Part shown: positions 37,344 to 46,821 of the stretch, piece after piece
Layout: the number at the start of each line of letters is the position of its first letter
How positions within the stretch are numbered: position 1 is the first letter of the stretch
Source of the DNA: OMII01 sp947467385
Lineage (GTDB): Bacteria; Bdellovibrionota_C; UBA2361; OMII01
Direction: 5' to 3'
NCBI GenBank assembly: GCA_044360075.1
Contig: JBIKLA010000004.1
Span: 1 to 64,000 of the forward strand
DNA: 64,000 nt
The notes under the pieces: generated by a model
What the model was told of the DNA's origin: nothing
Databases searched by the model: none
Seen by the model: the letters and a program-made list of their open reading frames with translations, nothing else
Translations under genes and position numbers: made by a program

Positions 37344-40061
37344 ATGCACGGTCAAAAGATGTCAAAGCGCCTTGTCATAGTTGAGTCGCCCACAAAGGCG
37401 AAGACCATCGAGAAGTTCTTGCCCAAGGATTTCCAGGTGTTAGCTTCCTATGGCCACATCCGCGACCTCCCCAATAGCGCCTCTGAGATACCGGCGGCCA
37501 TCAAGAAGCAGAAGTGGAGCCGCCTGGGGGTCAACGTCGATGAAAAGTTCAGCCCTCTCTATATTGTCCCTTCCGACAAGGAAAAGCGGGTCAATGAACT
37601 AAAGCGAGCCATGAAGGACGCTTCAGAAGTCTTCCTCGCAACCGACGAAGACCGCGAGGGCGAGTCCATTAGCTGGCACCTGCTTGAGGTGCTCGCCCCC
37701 AAGGTCCCGGTCAAACGCCTTGTGTTCCACGAAATCACCAAGAAGGCGATTGAGGAGAGCCTCTCCAACGCTCGCACCATCGACGAGAACCTCGTCAAGG
37801 CGCAAGAGACCCGCCGCATCATCGACCGCCTCTACGGCTACTCGGTAAGTCCGCTCCTGTGGAAGAAGATGGTGCCTCGCCTCAGCGCAGGGCGCGTGCA
37901 GAGCGTTGCTATCAGGCTGCTCGTACAGCGCGAGCGTGAGCGTGCCCGCTTCCACTCCGCGGACTTCTGGGATCTTAAAGCTACGTTCCAGGCTGCCTCT
38001 GACACAAACATACCCTTTGACGCTGAGCTCTCACACGTCGGCGACAAGCGCGTCGCAAATGGCCGCGACTTCGACTCGGACACCGGCAAGCTCCTTAAGA
38101 AAGACGACATAATCCTGCTCGACCAGGTCGCCGCAGACAAACTTGCAGAGAAGGTTAAAACCGCCACCCCGACGGTGCGCGAGATCGAGAGCAAGCCCTT
38201 TGTCCAGAAGCCGTACGCACCGTTCACGACGAGCACGTTGCAGCAGGAAGCAAACCGCAAGCTCGGCTTCGGCGCCAAGCGCACTATGGCCGTGGCGCAG
38301 CAGCTCTACGAGAACGGATTCATCACCTACATGCGTACCGACTCAACGACGCTCTCTGAGGAGGCGCTCACCGCAGCGCGCACCCTCATCGCGCGCGAGT
38401 TCGGCAACGATTACTTAAGCCCCTCGCCCCGCATCTACAAGACTAAGGTAAAAAACGCTCAGGAAGCCCACGAGGCGATCCGCCCAGCTGGAACCGAGTT
38501 CACCCACCCCGACTCGGTGCGCGCAAGGCTCGGCGCCGAGGCCGTGAAGCTCTATGAGCTCATCTGGAAGCGCACACTCGCGTGCCAGATGCGCGACGCC
38601 GAAGGGACTCGCGTGTCAGTCTCTATACTCGTAGATGACGCCCTCTTTAAGGCATCTGGCAAGACGATCTCGTTTCCTGGATTCCTGCGCGCCTACGTGG
38701 AGGGATCCGATGATCCCGAAGCCGACCTTGCAGAGCAGGAGCGAAACCTCCCGCCGCTTAAGCAGGGTGACAATGTCGTCGCTGCTGCGTACGACGTGCT
38801 CAAGCACTCAACCCAGCCGCCCGCGCGCTACACGGAAGGCAGCCTGATTAAGGAGCTAGAGAAGCTCGGCATCGGCCGCCCGAGCACCTGGGCAACAATC
38901 GTGGACGTCGTGCTCTCGCGCGACTACGCCTTCAAGAAGGGCTCAGCCCTCGTTCCGACATTCCTCGCCATCGGCGTTACCGGACTGCTCGAAGGCTACT
39001 TCTCAAACCTCGTTGACTACGAGTTCACAGCAAACCTTGAGGATGATCTCGACGCCATATCGCGCGGTGAGAAGGACAACCTTGAAAAGCTCAATTCGTT
39101 TTACTTCGGCGAAGGCTCGGTCGACGGCGCCTCGAAGAAGGGACTGAAGGACCTCGTCCTAAACGGCGAGGAGAAGATCGACCCTCGCGAAGTATGCGGC
39201 ATCCAGCTCGGCAAGGACTCAACTGGCCGCGGTGTGGAAGTACGCATCGGCCGCTACGGGCCTTTCCTCTCAAACGGCGAGCACCGCGCCTCGATCCCCG
39301 ACAGCGTTACATTTGACGAGCTCACGGCCGAGCGCGCCGAGGGCATTCTGGCCGAGGCCGCAAAGGGCCCAGCCTCTCTCGGCACATGCCCCGAGACCAA
39401 CCTTCCTGTGTACCTCAAGAAGGGCCGCTTCGGTCCCTACATTCAGCGTGGCGAGATGGTCGAGGGAGAGGAGAAGCCCAAGATGGCGTCACTGCTCCCG
39501 GGAATGTCGCCTGATTCTGTGGACCTGAGCACAGCGATCCTGCTGCTCTCGCTCCCAAAGGTTATGGGCAAGAACCCCGAGAACAACGAGGACATCACCG
39601 TCCTAAGCGGCCGCTTCGGCCCCTACATCAAGTGTGGTACCGAGAGCCGCTCGATCCCGGCCGACGAGTCTCCGTTCACGCTCTCCATCGAGCGCGCCGT
39701 TGAACTTTTAAAGCAGCCGCGCACGCGCGGCCGCGCGTCGAACCAGCCTAAGACCCTAAAGGAGCTCGGCAAGCACCCCACGTCGGGCGAAACGGTCAAC
39801 ATCAAGAGCGGCCGCTACGGCCCATACGTCACCGACGGCACCACCAATGCATCGCTCCCGCAGGGCGCAGACCCCGATGCGCTCACCATGACTGAAGCCG
39901 TTGCGCTCCTTGAGGCTCGCGCCGCTATGGGCCCCGCCAAGAAGGGCCGCCGTCGGGCAGCACCCAAGAAGGCGGCTGGCAAAACGGCCGCGGCTCCGAA
40001 GAAGAAGTCGGCTGCAAAGAAGGGCGCGAAGGCGAAGAAGGCTGAGGGCGCTGAGGAGTAG
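37344..40061 (+). CDS. topA: DNA topoisomerase I
   Basis: A 905-residue type IA topoisomerase that relaxes negative supercoils. The Toprim domain (LVIVESPTKAKTIEKFL, LATDEDREGESISWHL), the active-site region FITYMRTDSTTLS with the catalytic Tyr, and GIGRPSTWATI are intact. Instead of zinc fingers the C terminus has four repeats of the GRFGPYxxxG kind (about 630-870), then a Lys/Ala-rich tail of about 40 residues. The start at 37344 gives MHGQKMSKRLVIVE; 37359 (MSKRLVIVE) is equally possible. The tail probably helps DNA binding, as in other bacterial TopA proteins with lysine-rich ends. Confidence 0.96.
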   Translation: MHGQKMSKRLVIVESPTKAKTIEKFLPKDFQVLASYGHIRDLPNSASEIPAAIKKQKWSRLGVNVDEKFSPLYIVPSDKEKRVNELKRAMKDASEVFLATDEDREGESISWHLLEVLAPKVPVKRLVFHEITKKAIEESLSNARTIDENLVKAQETRRIIDRLYGYSVSPLLWKKMVPRLSAGRVQSVAIRLLVQRERERARFHSADFWDLKATFQAASDTNIPFDAELSHVGDKRVANGRDFDSDTGKLLKKDDIILLDQVAADKLAEKVKTATPTVREIESKPFVQKPYAPFTTSTLQQEANRKLGFGAKRTMAVAQQLYENGFITYMRTDSTTLSEEALTAARTLIAREFGNDYLSPSPRIYKTKVKNAQEAHEAIRPAGTEFTHPDSVRARLGAEAVKLYELIWKRTLACQMRDAEGTRVSVSILVDDALFKASGKTISFPGFLRAYVEGSDDPEADLAEQERNLPPLKQGDNVVAAAYDVLKHSTQPPARYTEGSLIKELEKLGIGRPSTWATIVDVVLSRDYAFKKGSALVPTFLAIGVTGLLEGYFSNLVDYEFTANLEDDLDAISRGEKDNLEKLNSFYFGEGSVDGASKKGLKDLVLNGEEKIDPREVCGIQLGKDSTGRGVEVRIGRYGPFLSNGEHRASIPDSVTFDELTAERAEGILAEAAKGPASLGTCPETNLPVYLKKGRFGPYIQRGEMVEGEEKPKMASLLPGMSPDSVDLSTAILLLSLPKVMGKNPENNEDITVLSGRFGPYIKCGTESRSIPADESPFTLSIERAVELLKQPRTRGRASNQPKTLKELGKHPTSGETVNIKSGRYGPYVTDGTTNASLPQGADPDALTMTEAVALLEARAAMGPAKKGRRRAAPKKAAGKTAAAPKKKSAAKKGAKAKKAEGAEE

Positions 40062-40312
40062 CGCTTCACATACCCCTAGCTCTTGAAGCTCAAGCGCCCG
40101 GCACTCGCAGCTCCATTACAGGAACAACCGCGCCCGTCTGCACCCCGCTGCGATCTCCGTGTTTCCAACCCCACCTCTCGCCTATCCTACCAACAACCCC
40201 ACACATCTTAATTTGCCCTCGCGCTCCACGCCCCCAGTGGGTACGCTCCTCGGCAGCTACGCAAAAAAGTTAGACCCTATGACCTCTTTGCGGAATCAAA
40301 CTTGGGGGCTCA

Positions 40313-41212
40313 ATGGATCAGATCCTCTCAACCGCAATACTTTGTTTTGTTTTTGGTGCCATTGTCGGCAGCTTCCTCGGCGTGTGCGTCTACCGCATCC
40401 CGATGGCGCGCTATGAGCCGGTGCGCGAGGGAATCCGGGAGCTTGCTGCGCCGGTGTCGATCTTTAGGCCAGCACGCTCATTTTGTCCGCAGTGTGAGCG
40501 GCAACTCGTTTGGTACCACAACGTCCCTGTCGTTTCGTACCTACTCTTGCGGGGACGATGCGCGTATTGCGCGGCAGCGATCCCGTTCCGCTATCTCCTC
40601 ATAGAGCTTCTGACCGGCGCCCTGTGCACCGCCACCTACCTGCGCTTTGGGCTCACCCCGACCGCCTACGCTGGGTTCGCTCTCGTGTGCGCGCTGATCG
40701 TCATCGCCTTCATCGACCTCGACTACATGATTATCCCCGATATCATAACGCTTCCCGGAACGATCTTGGGGCTCGCTCTCGCAGCGACAAACCAATATTA
40801 CAGCGCCCAGTCGCGCGTCCTCTTTCACGCCCCATTCGCGCTCAACCTGCATGAGTCGGTCTTGGGGCTGCTGTGCGGGCCGGTGCTTCTGCTCGCGGTA
40901 TGGGCGCTCTACTGGCTTATCCGTCGGCGCGAGGGGCTTGGGCTTGGGGATATAAAACTGCTTGCCGTTCTCGGTGCCGCGTGCGGCCCAGAGTGCGCGT
41001 GGTTCACTATCCTGGTGGGATCAATTCTTGGCTCACTCTTTGGATTTGCGGGAATCCTCTTTAAGCGCACCTCCTTCACGTCGTATATCCCGTTTGGCCC
41101 CTACCTTGTGGTTGCCGCGCTCGCGTATGTCTTTAAGCCTCACGCCTTACTCATGTACCTCTTCACGCATGAGGGCCCTTCTCCGTGGAGGGTGCTGCAG
41201 GGCATATGGTAG
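40313..41212 (+). CDS. pilD: Type IV prepilin peptidase
   Basis: A 299-residue aspartic membrane protease (A24) that cleaves and N-methylates prepilins. The zinc-binding cytosolic domain has SFCPQCERQL and GRCAYCAAAI; the two catalytic Asp are in AFIDLDYMIIPD and GLGLGDIKLLA. About eight spans. A GGGG-type site precedes the ATG. Its stop overlaps the start of the NtrC-type regulator gene, so the two are coupled. With the GspE/PilB ATPase at 51239 it indicates a type IV pilus or type II secretion system. Confidence 0.96.
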   Translation: MDQILSTAILCFVFGAIVGSFLGVCVYRIPMARYEPVREGIRELAAPVSIFRPARSFCPQCERQLVWYHNVPVVSYLLLRGRCAYCAAAIPFRYLLIELLTGALCTATYLRFGLTPTAYAGFALVCALIVIAFIDLDYMIIPDIITLPGTILGLALAATNQYYSAQSRVLFHAPFALNLHESVLGLLCGPVLLLAVWALYWLIRRREGLGLGDIKLLAVLGAACGPECAWFTILVGSILGSLFGFAGILFKRTSFTSYIPFGPYLVVAALAYVFKPHALLMYLFTHEGPSPWRVLQGIW

Positions 41213-42606
41213 AGCAATCTGGATCGACCACAGACACCTGGAGCGTTCTCATTATCGATGACGATAACGGGGTGCGCTCATCACTCTCGGTTGTGCTCGA
41301 GACGGCTGGCTACAACATCACCGCAGCCGCAAGCGGCGAGGAGGGGCTAAGCCTGCTTGAGAAAAACGCCTTCGACGTTGTGCTGTGCGACTTTCGCCTC
41401 CCGGGTCTGTCTGGGCTCGGAGTACTTGAGCGTAGTGGCGCCACGACGCCCTTTATCCTTATGACGGCTTTTGGCGCAGAGGATTTAGCGCTTGAAGCTT
41501 TTAAGCGCGGGGTGTTCGACTACATCTCAAAGCCGATCTCGCCCGACAAGCTGCTCTTTACCCTCACTAAGTTCCGCGAGTTTGAGGGGCTACGGCGCGA
41601 GAACCTCTCACTTCGCGCCAAGCTCTCAGACCGCTACTCGTTTAACAACATTATCGCCCAGAGCGACAGCTTCAAGGGGGTGTTCGATGTTGTGCGCCGC
41701 CTTGGTCCCTACACGACAACGGTGCTCATTACCGGCGAGTCGGGAACGGGAAAAGAGCTGATCGCGCGGGCGATCCACGAAAACTCAACACGCCGGGGAA
41801 AGCCGTTCGTGGCGATCAACTGCGGCGCGATCCCTGAGAACCTCATGGAGTCTGAGCTCTTTGGACACAAGAAGGGAGCCTTTACGGACGCAAGCCGCGA
41901 CAAGCGCGGGCTCTTCGAGGAGGCCAACGGCGGCACCCTCTTTCTTGATGAGGTGGGAGAGCTCCCGCTGCACTTACAGGTCAAGCTCCTGCGCGCGCTC
42001 CAGGAGCACGCCATTCGCCACGTCGGAGATGAGGCGCTCATGCCGGTCGATGTGCGGATTATCTCTGCGACGCTTCGCAACCTCGATGAGGACGTCAAAC
42101 TGGGGCGGTTTCGTCAGGATCTTTTCTACCGGCTCAATGTCGTGGGCATCCACCTGTTGCCGCTGCGCGAGCGTGCAGAAGATATTCCGGTTCTTGTACA
42201 CCACTTCCTTAAGAAGCACGCAAAGCGGCTGGGACTTGAGGTGAAGAGCGTTCCGGCGGAGGTGATGGAATTGCTCCTTGAGTACCCGTGGCCCGGCAAT
42301 GCGCGCGAGCTTGAGAACTCGCTCGAGCGTGCGCTCGTGCTCTCAAGCGGCGAGGAGATCGAACGCGACTCGCTCCCTGAGCGGATCCTGTCGTTTCATG
42401 AGCAGAAACAAGGCGGCAGTGCGGTCGGCGTTGCTTCGGTCGATAGCGACAACCTGTCGATTAAGTCCCGCACTCGCTCGCTTGAGACCGACCTCATCAC
42501 GCGCGCGCTCGCGCAAACGCACGGCAACCGCACCCACGCGGCGCGGATCCTTGAGATTAGCCATCGCGCCCTGCTCTACAAGCTCAAGGAGTACGGGCTT
42601 GCGTGA
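41206..42606 (+). CDS. NtrC-family sigma-54-dependent response regulator
   Basis: A 466-residue regulator with a receiver domain (LIIDDDNG, phospho-Asp in VVLCDFRLPG, YISKPI), a central AAA+ domain (Walker A TGESGTGKELIARAIH, GGTLFLDEVGEL, RLNVVGIHLLPLRER) and a C-terminal Fis-type helix-turn-helix (LAQTHGNRTHAARILEISHRALLYKLKEYG). The sigma-54 contact loop is GAFTDA rather than GAFTGA, a variant that also occurs in active members. The start at 41206 overlaps the pilD stop and has AGGG upstream. The coupling with pilD suggests a role in pilus control (PilR-like), which is inference; the partner kinase is not here. Confidence 0.93.
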   Translation: MVEQSGSTTDTWSVLIIDDDNGVRSSLSVVLETAGYNITAAASGEEGLSLLEKNAFDVVLCDFRLPGLSGLGVLERSGATTPFILMTAFGAEDLALEAFKRGVFDYISKPISPDKLLFTLTKFREFEGLRRENLSLRAKLSDRYSFNNIIAQSDSFKGVFDVVRRLGPYTTTVLITGESGTGKELIARAIHENSTRRGKPFVAINCGAIPENLMESELFGHKKGAFTDASRDKRGLFEEANGGTLFLDEVGELPLHLQVKLLRALQEHAIRHVGDEALMPVDVRIISATLRNLDEDVKLGRFRQDLFYRLNVVGIHLLPLRERAEDIPVLVHHFLKKHAKRLGLEVKSVPAEVMELLLEYPWPGNARELENSLERALVLSSGEEIERDSLPERILSFHEQKQGGSAVGVASVDSDNLSIKSRTRSLETDLITRALAQTHGNRTHAARILEISHRALLYKLKEYGLA

Positions 42607-42911
42607 GCCGTTACCCTCGGTACGGGGATTTCGTACCCTCCACGCCCTGTCGATGGGTTACCCCCTTTTGCCTTTCTTGGACCTTAAATGCCCCCTTAGG
42701 CCCTAACCCTTTGGGGTGTGGAAAGGTTGTGGATAACTCGATTTCAACGTGCGAAAAATCGACCCTAAGTGACTGATTACTGGTAGCGAAAAAGTTCAAA
42801 AAAACGGGCGGAACCCTGAACCATTTTATACAATAAGATATCAAAACAATTAGGGTTTTGCTTCCACCCGTCAATTTGAGAATTGCCCTTAAAATCCCGT
42901 AATCTAGAAGT
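42607..42911. other. Intergenic region with DnaA-box-like sites and AT-rich DNA
   Basis: 305 bp before the tldD-like gene. It holds a perfect DnaA box TGTGGATAA (42728-42736) and, 11 bp away, TGTGGAAAG (42717-42725). An AT-rich stretch follows (about 42775-42865, with TTTTATACAATAAGATATC). TTGAGA and TAATCT 18 nt apart just before the ATG could be the promoter of the next gene. Confidence 0.45.
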
Positions 42912-44594
42912 ATGCTAACGAAAGCGACCGTCGAGAGCCTTATCCCAATACTTCAAAGGGATGCTCGACGCGCGCTCTCCATGCGCGTTCCGGGCTTCTC
43001 CAAGCCCTATTTCTGCTCGTTTCTCCTGAAGGACATCGATACCTTCAACACGTGGGCCAGCAGCGGCTCTACGGGCCGCTCAACGACCGATCGTACTCGC
43101 ACCGTGTGCTGCGACCTGCGCGTGGGCTCCTACGAGTACGACCAGGTGACCGAAGGGGGACTAAGGGAGCCTGACGAGGACCTTGAGAGCCACTCGTTCC
43201 ACACCGTCCCGATCGATGACACGGCATTCGACGGCTTACGGCTCACGCTGTGGCGACTTTTGGAGAGCAAGTTCCGTGAGGCGCTCGCCGACTACAATCA
43301 TCGCCAGGCAAGCCGCATTAGCACCCCTGATCCAAACCAGAGCATTCGCTCCTTCACCCGGGTCAAGCGCGCTTCGTATCGCCGCTTCAAGCGGCTCGAA
43401 ACGATCGACTATGAACAGTGGAGCAAGTTCTGCAAGCGTGCTTCGCTATGGCTCTCAAGCCTTCCGCGTCTCTCGGGAAGCTGGGTTGAGTTTGACCTAT
43501 CGCAGGAAACCCGCATTTTTGTCAGCACGGAAGGCTCAGTGACCGTGCAGAATTCGCAGGTTGTTTCGCTCAGCGCTAACCTGCATAAGTTGACATCTGA
43601 GGGATCGCGGCTTGAGCAAGAGCTTGTTATTAACGTAGGGGCAGAGCGCGAGCTCCCGGATCTCAAGCGCTTTAAGAAGCTTGTGCTTGAAAAATATGAC
43701 CGACTCATGCGCCTCTCTCGGGCCCGGAAGATCCATGCCTTCTCGGGGCCGGTGCTGCTCTACCCTGGACCTGCGGGGCTTTTATTCCATGAGGCGGTCG
43801 GGCACCGCCTTGAGGGAAGCAGGCTGCTCGCTGCCGGCGAGGGCCAGACGTTTAGGGGGCAAGAGGGCAAGGAGATCTTAAAGCTTCCAATCACTATCCG
43901 TGATGACCCATCGATGCACTCCTACCGTGGGCAGCGCTGTGTGGGTGCCTACACGTACGATGACGAGGGCGTGCGGGCAAAGAATGCCGTACTGATCCAG
44001 GACGGGGTGCTCAAGGGGTTCCTTTCGACGCGCGCCGCGCACAAGAAAGAGCGGCACGAGTCGAATGGCCACGCCCGCACAAAGCATCACCAGCGCCCGA
44101 TAAGCCGCATGGCGGTCACGATCGTTGAAGGCAAGAAGGGGCTGCCCTTTGAGCGACTTAAGGCGAAGCTCCTTCTTGAGATTCGCCGACAGAAGAAGCC
44201 CTTTGGCATGATCGTGTACGAAACCAACGGCGGCGAGACTGACACGACTAACTACGACTTTCAGGCATTCTCGGGCGACATTGCGTACGCGACGCTCGTC
44301 TATCCCAACGGGCGAGAGGTGTGCGTGCGCGGGGTCAACTTCGTGGGAACGCCGCTTCAGGCGTTGAGCAACATCATCGCTATCGGTGATACCCCAGAGC
44401 TCGACAATGGGTACTGTGGCGCAGAGTCAGGGCTCATTCCGATCAGCACAATTAGCCCAGCCGCTCTCATCAGCAATCTTGAGCTGCAGGGCAAAGAAGA
44501 GGAGCTTGTTACGCCGAGCATCCTGCAGCGGCCGAAGATTTTGCGCCGGCGGCCGAAGGCGAGGCAGCGCAGGCGCAGGCGGGCGCGTCGCTAG
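42912..44594 (+). CDS. TldD/PmbA family metallopeptidase
   Basis: A 560-residue member of the TldD/TldE protease family. The zinc motif HEAVGHRLEGSRLL is complete (HExxxH), followed by YDDEGVRAKNAVLIQDGVLKGFL and NGHARTKHHQRPISRM. The late Cys found in TldD is present in NGYCGAESGLIP. TldD normally pairs with a TldE partner lacking the zinc site; no such gene is nearby. It is larger than typical TldD (about 480), with an N-terminal extra domain and a very Arg-rich tail (RQRRRRRARR). Possible role: processing of unfolded or modified peptides in the cytosol. Confidence 0.88.
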   Translation: MLTKATVESLIPILQRDARRALSMRVPGFSKPYFCSFLLKDIDTFNTWASSGSTGRSTTDRTRTVCCDLRVGSYEYDQVTEGGLREPDEDLESHSFHTVPIDDTAFDGLRLTLWRLLESKFREALADYNHRQASRISTPDPNQSIRSFTRVKRASYRRFKRLETIDYEQWSKFCKRASLWLSSLPRLSGSWVEFDLSQETRIFVSTEGSVTVQNSQVVSLSANLHKLTSEGSRLEQELVINVGAERELPDLKRFKKLVLEKYDRLMRLSRARKIHAFSGPVLLYPGPAGLLFHEAVGHRLEGSRLLAAGEGQTFRGQEGKEILKLPITIRDDPSMHSYRGQRCVGAYTYDDEGVRAKNAVLIQDGVLKGFLSTRAAHKKERHESNGHARTKHHQRPISRMAVTIVEGKKGLPFERLKAKLLLEIRRQKKPFGMIVYETNGGETDTTNYDFQAFSGDIAYATLVYPNGREVCVRGVNFVGTPLQALSNIIAIGDTPELDNGYCGAESGLIPISTISPAALISNLELQGKEEELVTPSILQRPKILRRRPKARQRRRRRARR

Positions 44595-44746
44595 AGCCTC
44601 GTTTTCTTTGGTTATTTCTGGCCCAGCGTAATTTCAATCGGCTGAGAATCGCTTGTGAGGGCGCGTATCCAATTTTTTCTTCAACTTTCTGAAACTGCGG
44701 GCGGGGCTTGGATCATCTTAACCTGTGGAAGTCCCAGGGAGTAGGT

Positions 44747-45538
44747 ATGTCCAGCAGTTCAAGCCAGCCGCGCCTCAACCGCCGCACCGTGACCCTTGAT
44801 TCTAACAAGGTAGTAAAGGACGTTGCCACGCAGAGCGACGTGAGAATCATCCGTCCGCAGCGGCAGATCGAGTACCAGGACCCGTTCCTCGGGCACGTCT
44901 CGCCTCGCGCCGTTGAGGGCCTTCCGATCCTTCCCCCTTCCGCGCGCGCCTCAAAGGACACCAGCACGGTGCTCGTCATCAACGCAAGCCAGGGGCTCGC
45001 GCAAGAGATAACAGTTGAGCTCTCGCGAACCCTTCCGGGCGCAACGATCCTCTTTGCGCCGACGCTTCACCTGGCGCTCTGGATCTTAAAGCGCCGCAGC
45101 ATCGACATTATCCTGTCAAGCTCGGTGCTGCCCGACGGCCCTCTGGCGAAGCTGCATGAGTTTCTTGAGCTTATGACCCCTCCTCCAGAGCTCGTTGTCA
45201 TCAGCGATCTCACGACCACCCGCTCTGAAATCGGCTCGCATCCCGGCTACCGGTTTGTCGAGCTGCGGCGCGTCTCCATTCGGCAGCAGGTTGCGCCGAG
45301 TGACACCCAGCAGCCGGCTCCTGCCGCGAAGATCTCTGAGCTTGGCGCCGACATCCGCAACGACCTTAACAATCCCTTGCAGGAGATTGTGGCGATGGCG
45401 TTCGTAGCGCACTCGAGCCAGGGGCTGTCGCCCTCTGCTGAGCAGGCGCTCTCCGCCATTCAGCGAGCCGCCACGAACATGGCGAGCGTAGTGAGCACGA
45501 TTGAAGAGAAGATCCGGACGGCTGTCACATCCCGCTAA
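44747..45538 (+). CDS. Degenerate two-component protein: pseudo-receiver plus pseudo-HisKA
   Basis: A 263-residue soluble protein. After a disordered start (1-70), residues about 73-155 follow a receiver fold (STVLVINASQGLAQEITVEL, IDIILSSSVLPDG, ELVVISD), but Ser125 stands at the phospho-Asp position. Residues about 198-255 look like a HisKA dimerisation helix pair, with NDLNNPLQEI (205-214) in place of the HELNNPL box, so Asn205 replaces the phospho-His. No ATPase domain follows. GGGAG precedes the ATG. It may be a scaffold or decoy in phosphorelay signalling; no partner is identified. The last 4 bp overlap the end of the convergent gene. Confidence 0.7.
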   Translation: MSSSSSQPRLNRRTVTLDSNKVVKDVATQSDVRIIRPQRQIEYQDPFLGHVSPRAVEGLPILPPSARASKDTSTVLVINASQGLAQEITVELSRTLPGATILFAPTLHLALWILKRRSIDIILSSSVLPDGPLAKLHEFLELMTPPPELVVISDLTTTRSEIGSHPGYRFVELRRVSIRQQVAPSDTQQPAPAAKISELGADIRNDLNNPLQEIVAMAFVAHSSQGLSPSAEQALSAIQRAATNMASVVSTIEEKIRTAVTSR

Positions 45539-46638
45539 CGAATGTCTTCACGAGTGGCCGCCGGCGCCTCGTGCGAGGCAAACGGACGGAATCCCTGGCC
45601 CATGTTCTTTTTGAAATCTCCCGAGTTGGTCCTCAATGCGTCGCGCTCACGGGACACTCGCGTTGGAACAGAGGTTTCGGGGACGAGCTTCTGGTGGGAA
45701 AGAATCGCAACCAGGCGCTCGGCCGCCATACGGTGCGCAATCTCATTCGGGTGGCTATCAGCTCCGGGGATGACCTGGAGCCGCTCAGGCGGAATGCCTC
45801 GGTACACCGGGAGAAGGTCAAATCCGGCAATGCCCGCCTCCTTGAGCGTGCGGCCGATAATCTCGTGGGACTCCCTGAATGGGTAGCGGTCATTGATCGG
45901 GAAATCAAAGAACGGAAAAACGACGGCGATAATGGGCACGCCGGCGTTCTTAGCGTCCTGCGCTATGACCCTAATAGCCGCGCTGAAGCGCTTGTAGGAC
46001 TCCGGCTCCTTGTAGAACTTCGTGTGGTAGTCGATGTAGCGGCTGACGGTCAGTGAATTGTGGATGCGCTGGGCGACAAATCCGGCTGTGCGCCACACTT
46101 TAAAGAATGGCGATTCTAGCCACGGCGCCTCGAACAGCTCGCGCCGCTCCTCTGGAGTGGGCAGATGCGGCTCTGCATCGTTGAGGGTAATCTCAAGGAC
46201 AAGAAGGTCAAGGTCCTCCCGCAGGGCCCGGCGCACGAACTCAGTCTCTGTCTCGGTTGAGGCGCCGCTGACCCCGCGGTTGAGCACCTCTACTCGCGGC
46301 GCCTCAGGATTAAGGTTAAGCATCAACTCAAGTTGCTTGGGGAAGGTGTCCTTAAGCTGCAGGTGGGGCCCGAACGTAAATGAGTCACCAACTACGGCGA
46401 TACGAAATGCTCCGGGGGCTTTTGGATGCCTGTTGCTATCCTGCAGCGTGCCGGCGTCCGCCGGCATAAAGAAAGCGTACGGGCGATCGCTCCATGCTGG
46501 GCGCTGTTTCTTGCTACTCGGAGGCGAGCTGATGAGACGGACTGTCCCCTCAAGCGCTAGCGCGCTCAGAAGGACCCCAAAAAAAACGAGAAGGAGCTTC
46601 GCCTTCGTTGATACCTGAGCGGGACTATGTGCTTCCAT
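45535..46638 (-). CDS. SGNH/GDSL hydrolase, membrane-anchored
   Basis: A 367-residue protein with one N-terminal hydrophobic anchor (about 12-32) and an SGNH esterase domain in the periplasm. Block I with the nucleophile is RIAVVGDSFTFG, the Gly block NRGVSGASTETE, the Asn block LVLEITLNDAEP, and the catalytic Asp-His GADSHPNEIAHRM. The last 45 residues are polar and unrelated. It resembles AlgX/DltD-like or other envelope acyl-ester enzymes; the substrate is unknown. Confidence 0.85.
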   Translation of the reverse strand: MEAHSPAQVSTKAKLLLVFFGVLLSALALEGTVRLISSPPSSKKQRPAWSDRPYAFFMPADAGTLQDSNRHPKAPGAFRIAVVGDSFTFGPHLQLKDTFPKQLELMLNLNPEAPRVEVLNRGVSGASTETETEFVRRALREDLDLLVLEITLNDAEPHLPTPEERRELFEAPWLESPFFKVWRTAGFVAQRIHNSLTVSRYIDYHTKFYKEPESYKRFSAAIRVIAQDAKNAGVPIIAVVFPFFDFPINDRYPFRESHEIIGRTLKEAGIAGFDLLPVYRGIPPERLQVIPGADSHPNEIAHRMAAERLVAILSHQKLVPETSVPTRVSRERDALRTNSGDFKKNMGQGFRPFASHEAPAATREDIR

Positions 46639-46821
46639 GGCAGAAGAAAGAGGCTATCTTCTTAACGCGACAGGGTAAAGCTAGTCGCAGAAGCTAGGGC
46701 GAGGCGCTGCCGTATCCTATTGAAGCTACGCCTTCTGCGGGGGCACGCCGGGCTGAATCCTCATCGGGCGCCCCTTGAGCGAGTACCCTGATAGGATATC
46801 GTAAGATTTGAGCCGTTGCCT

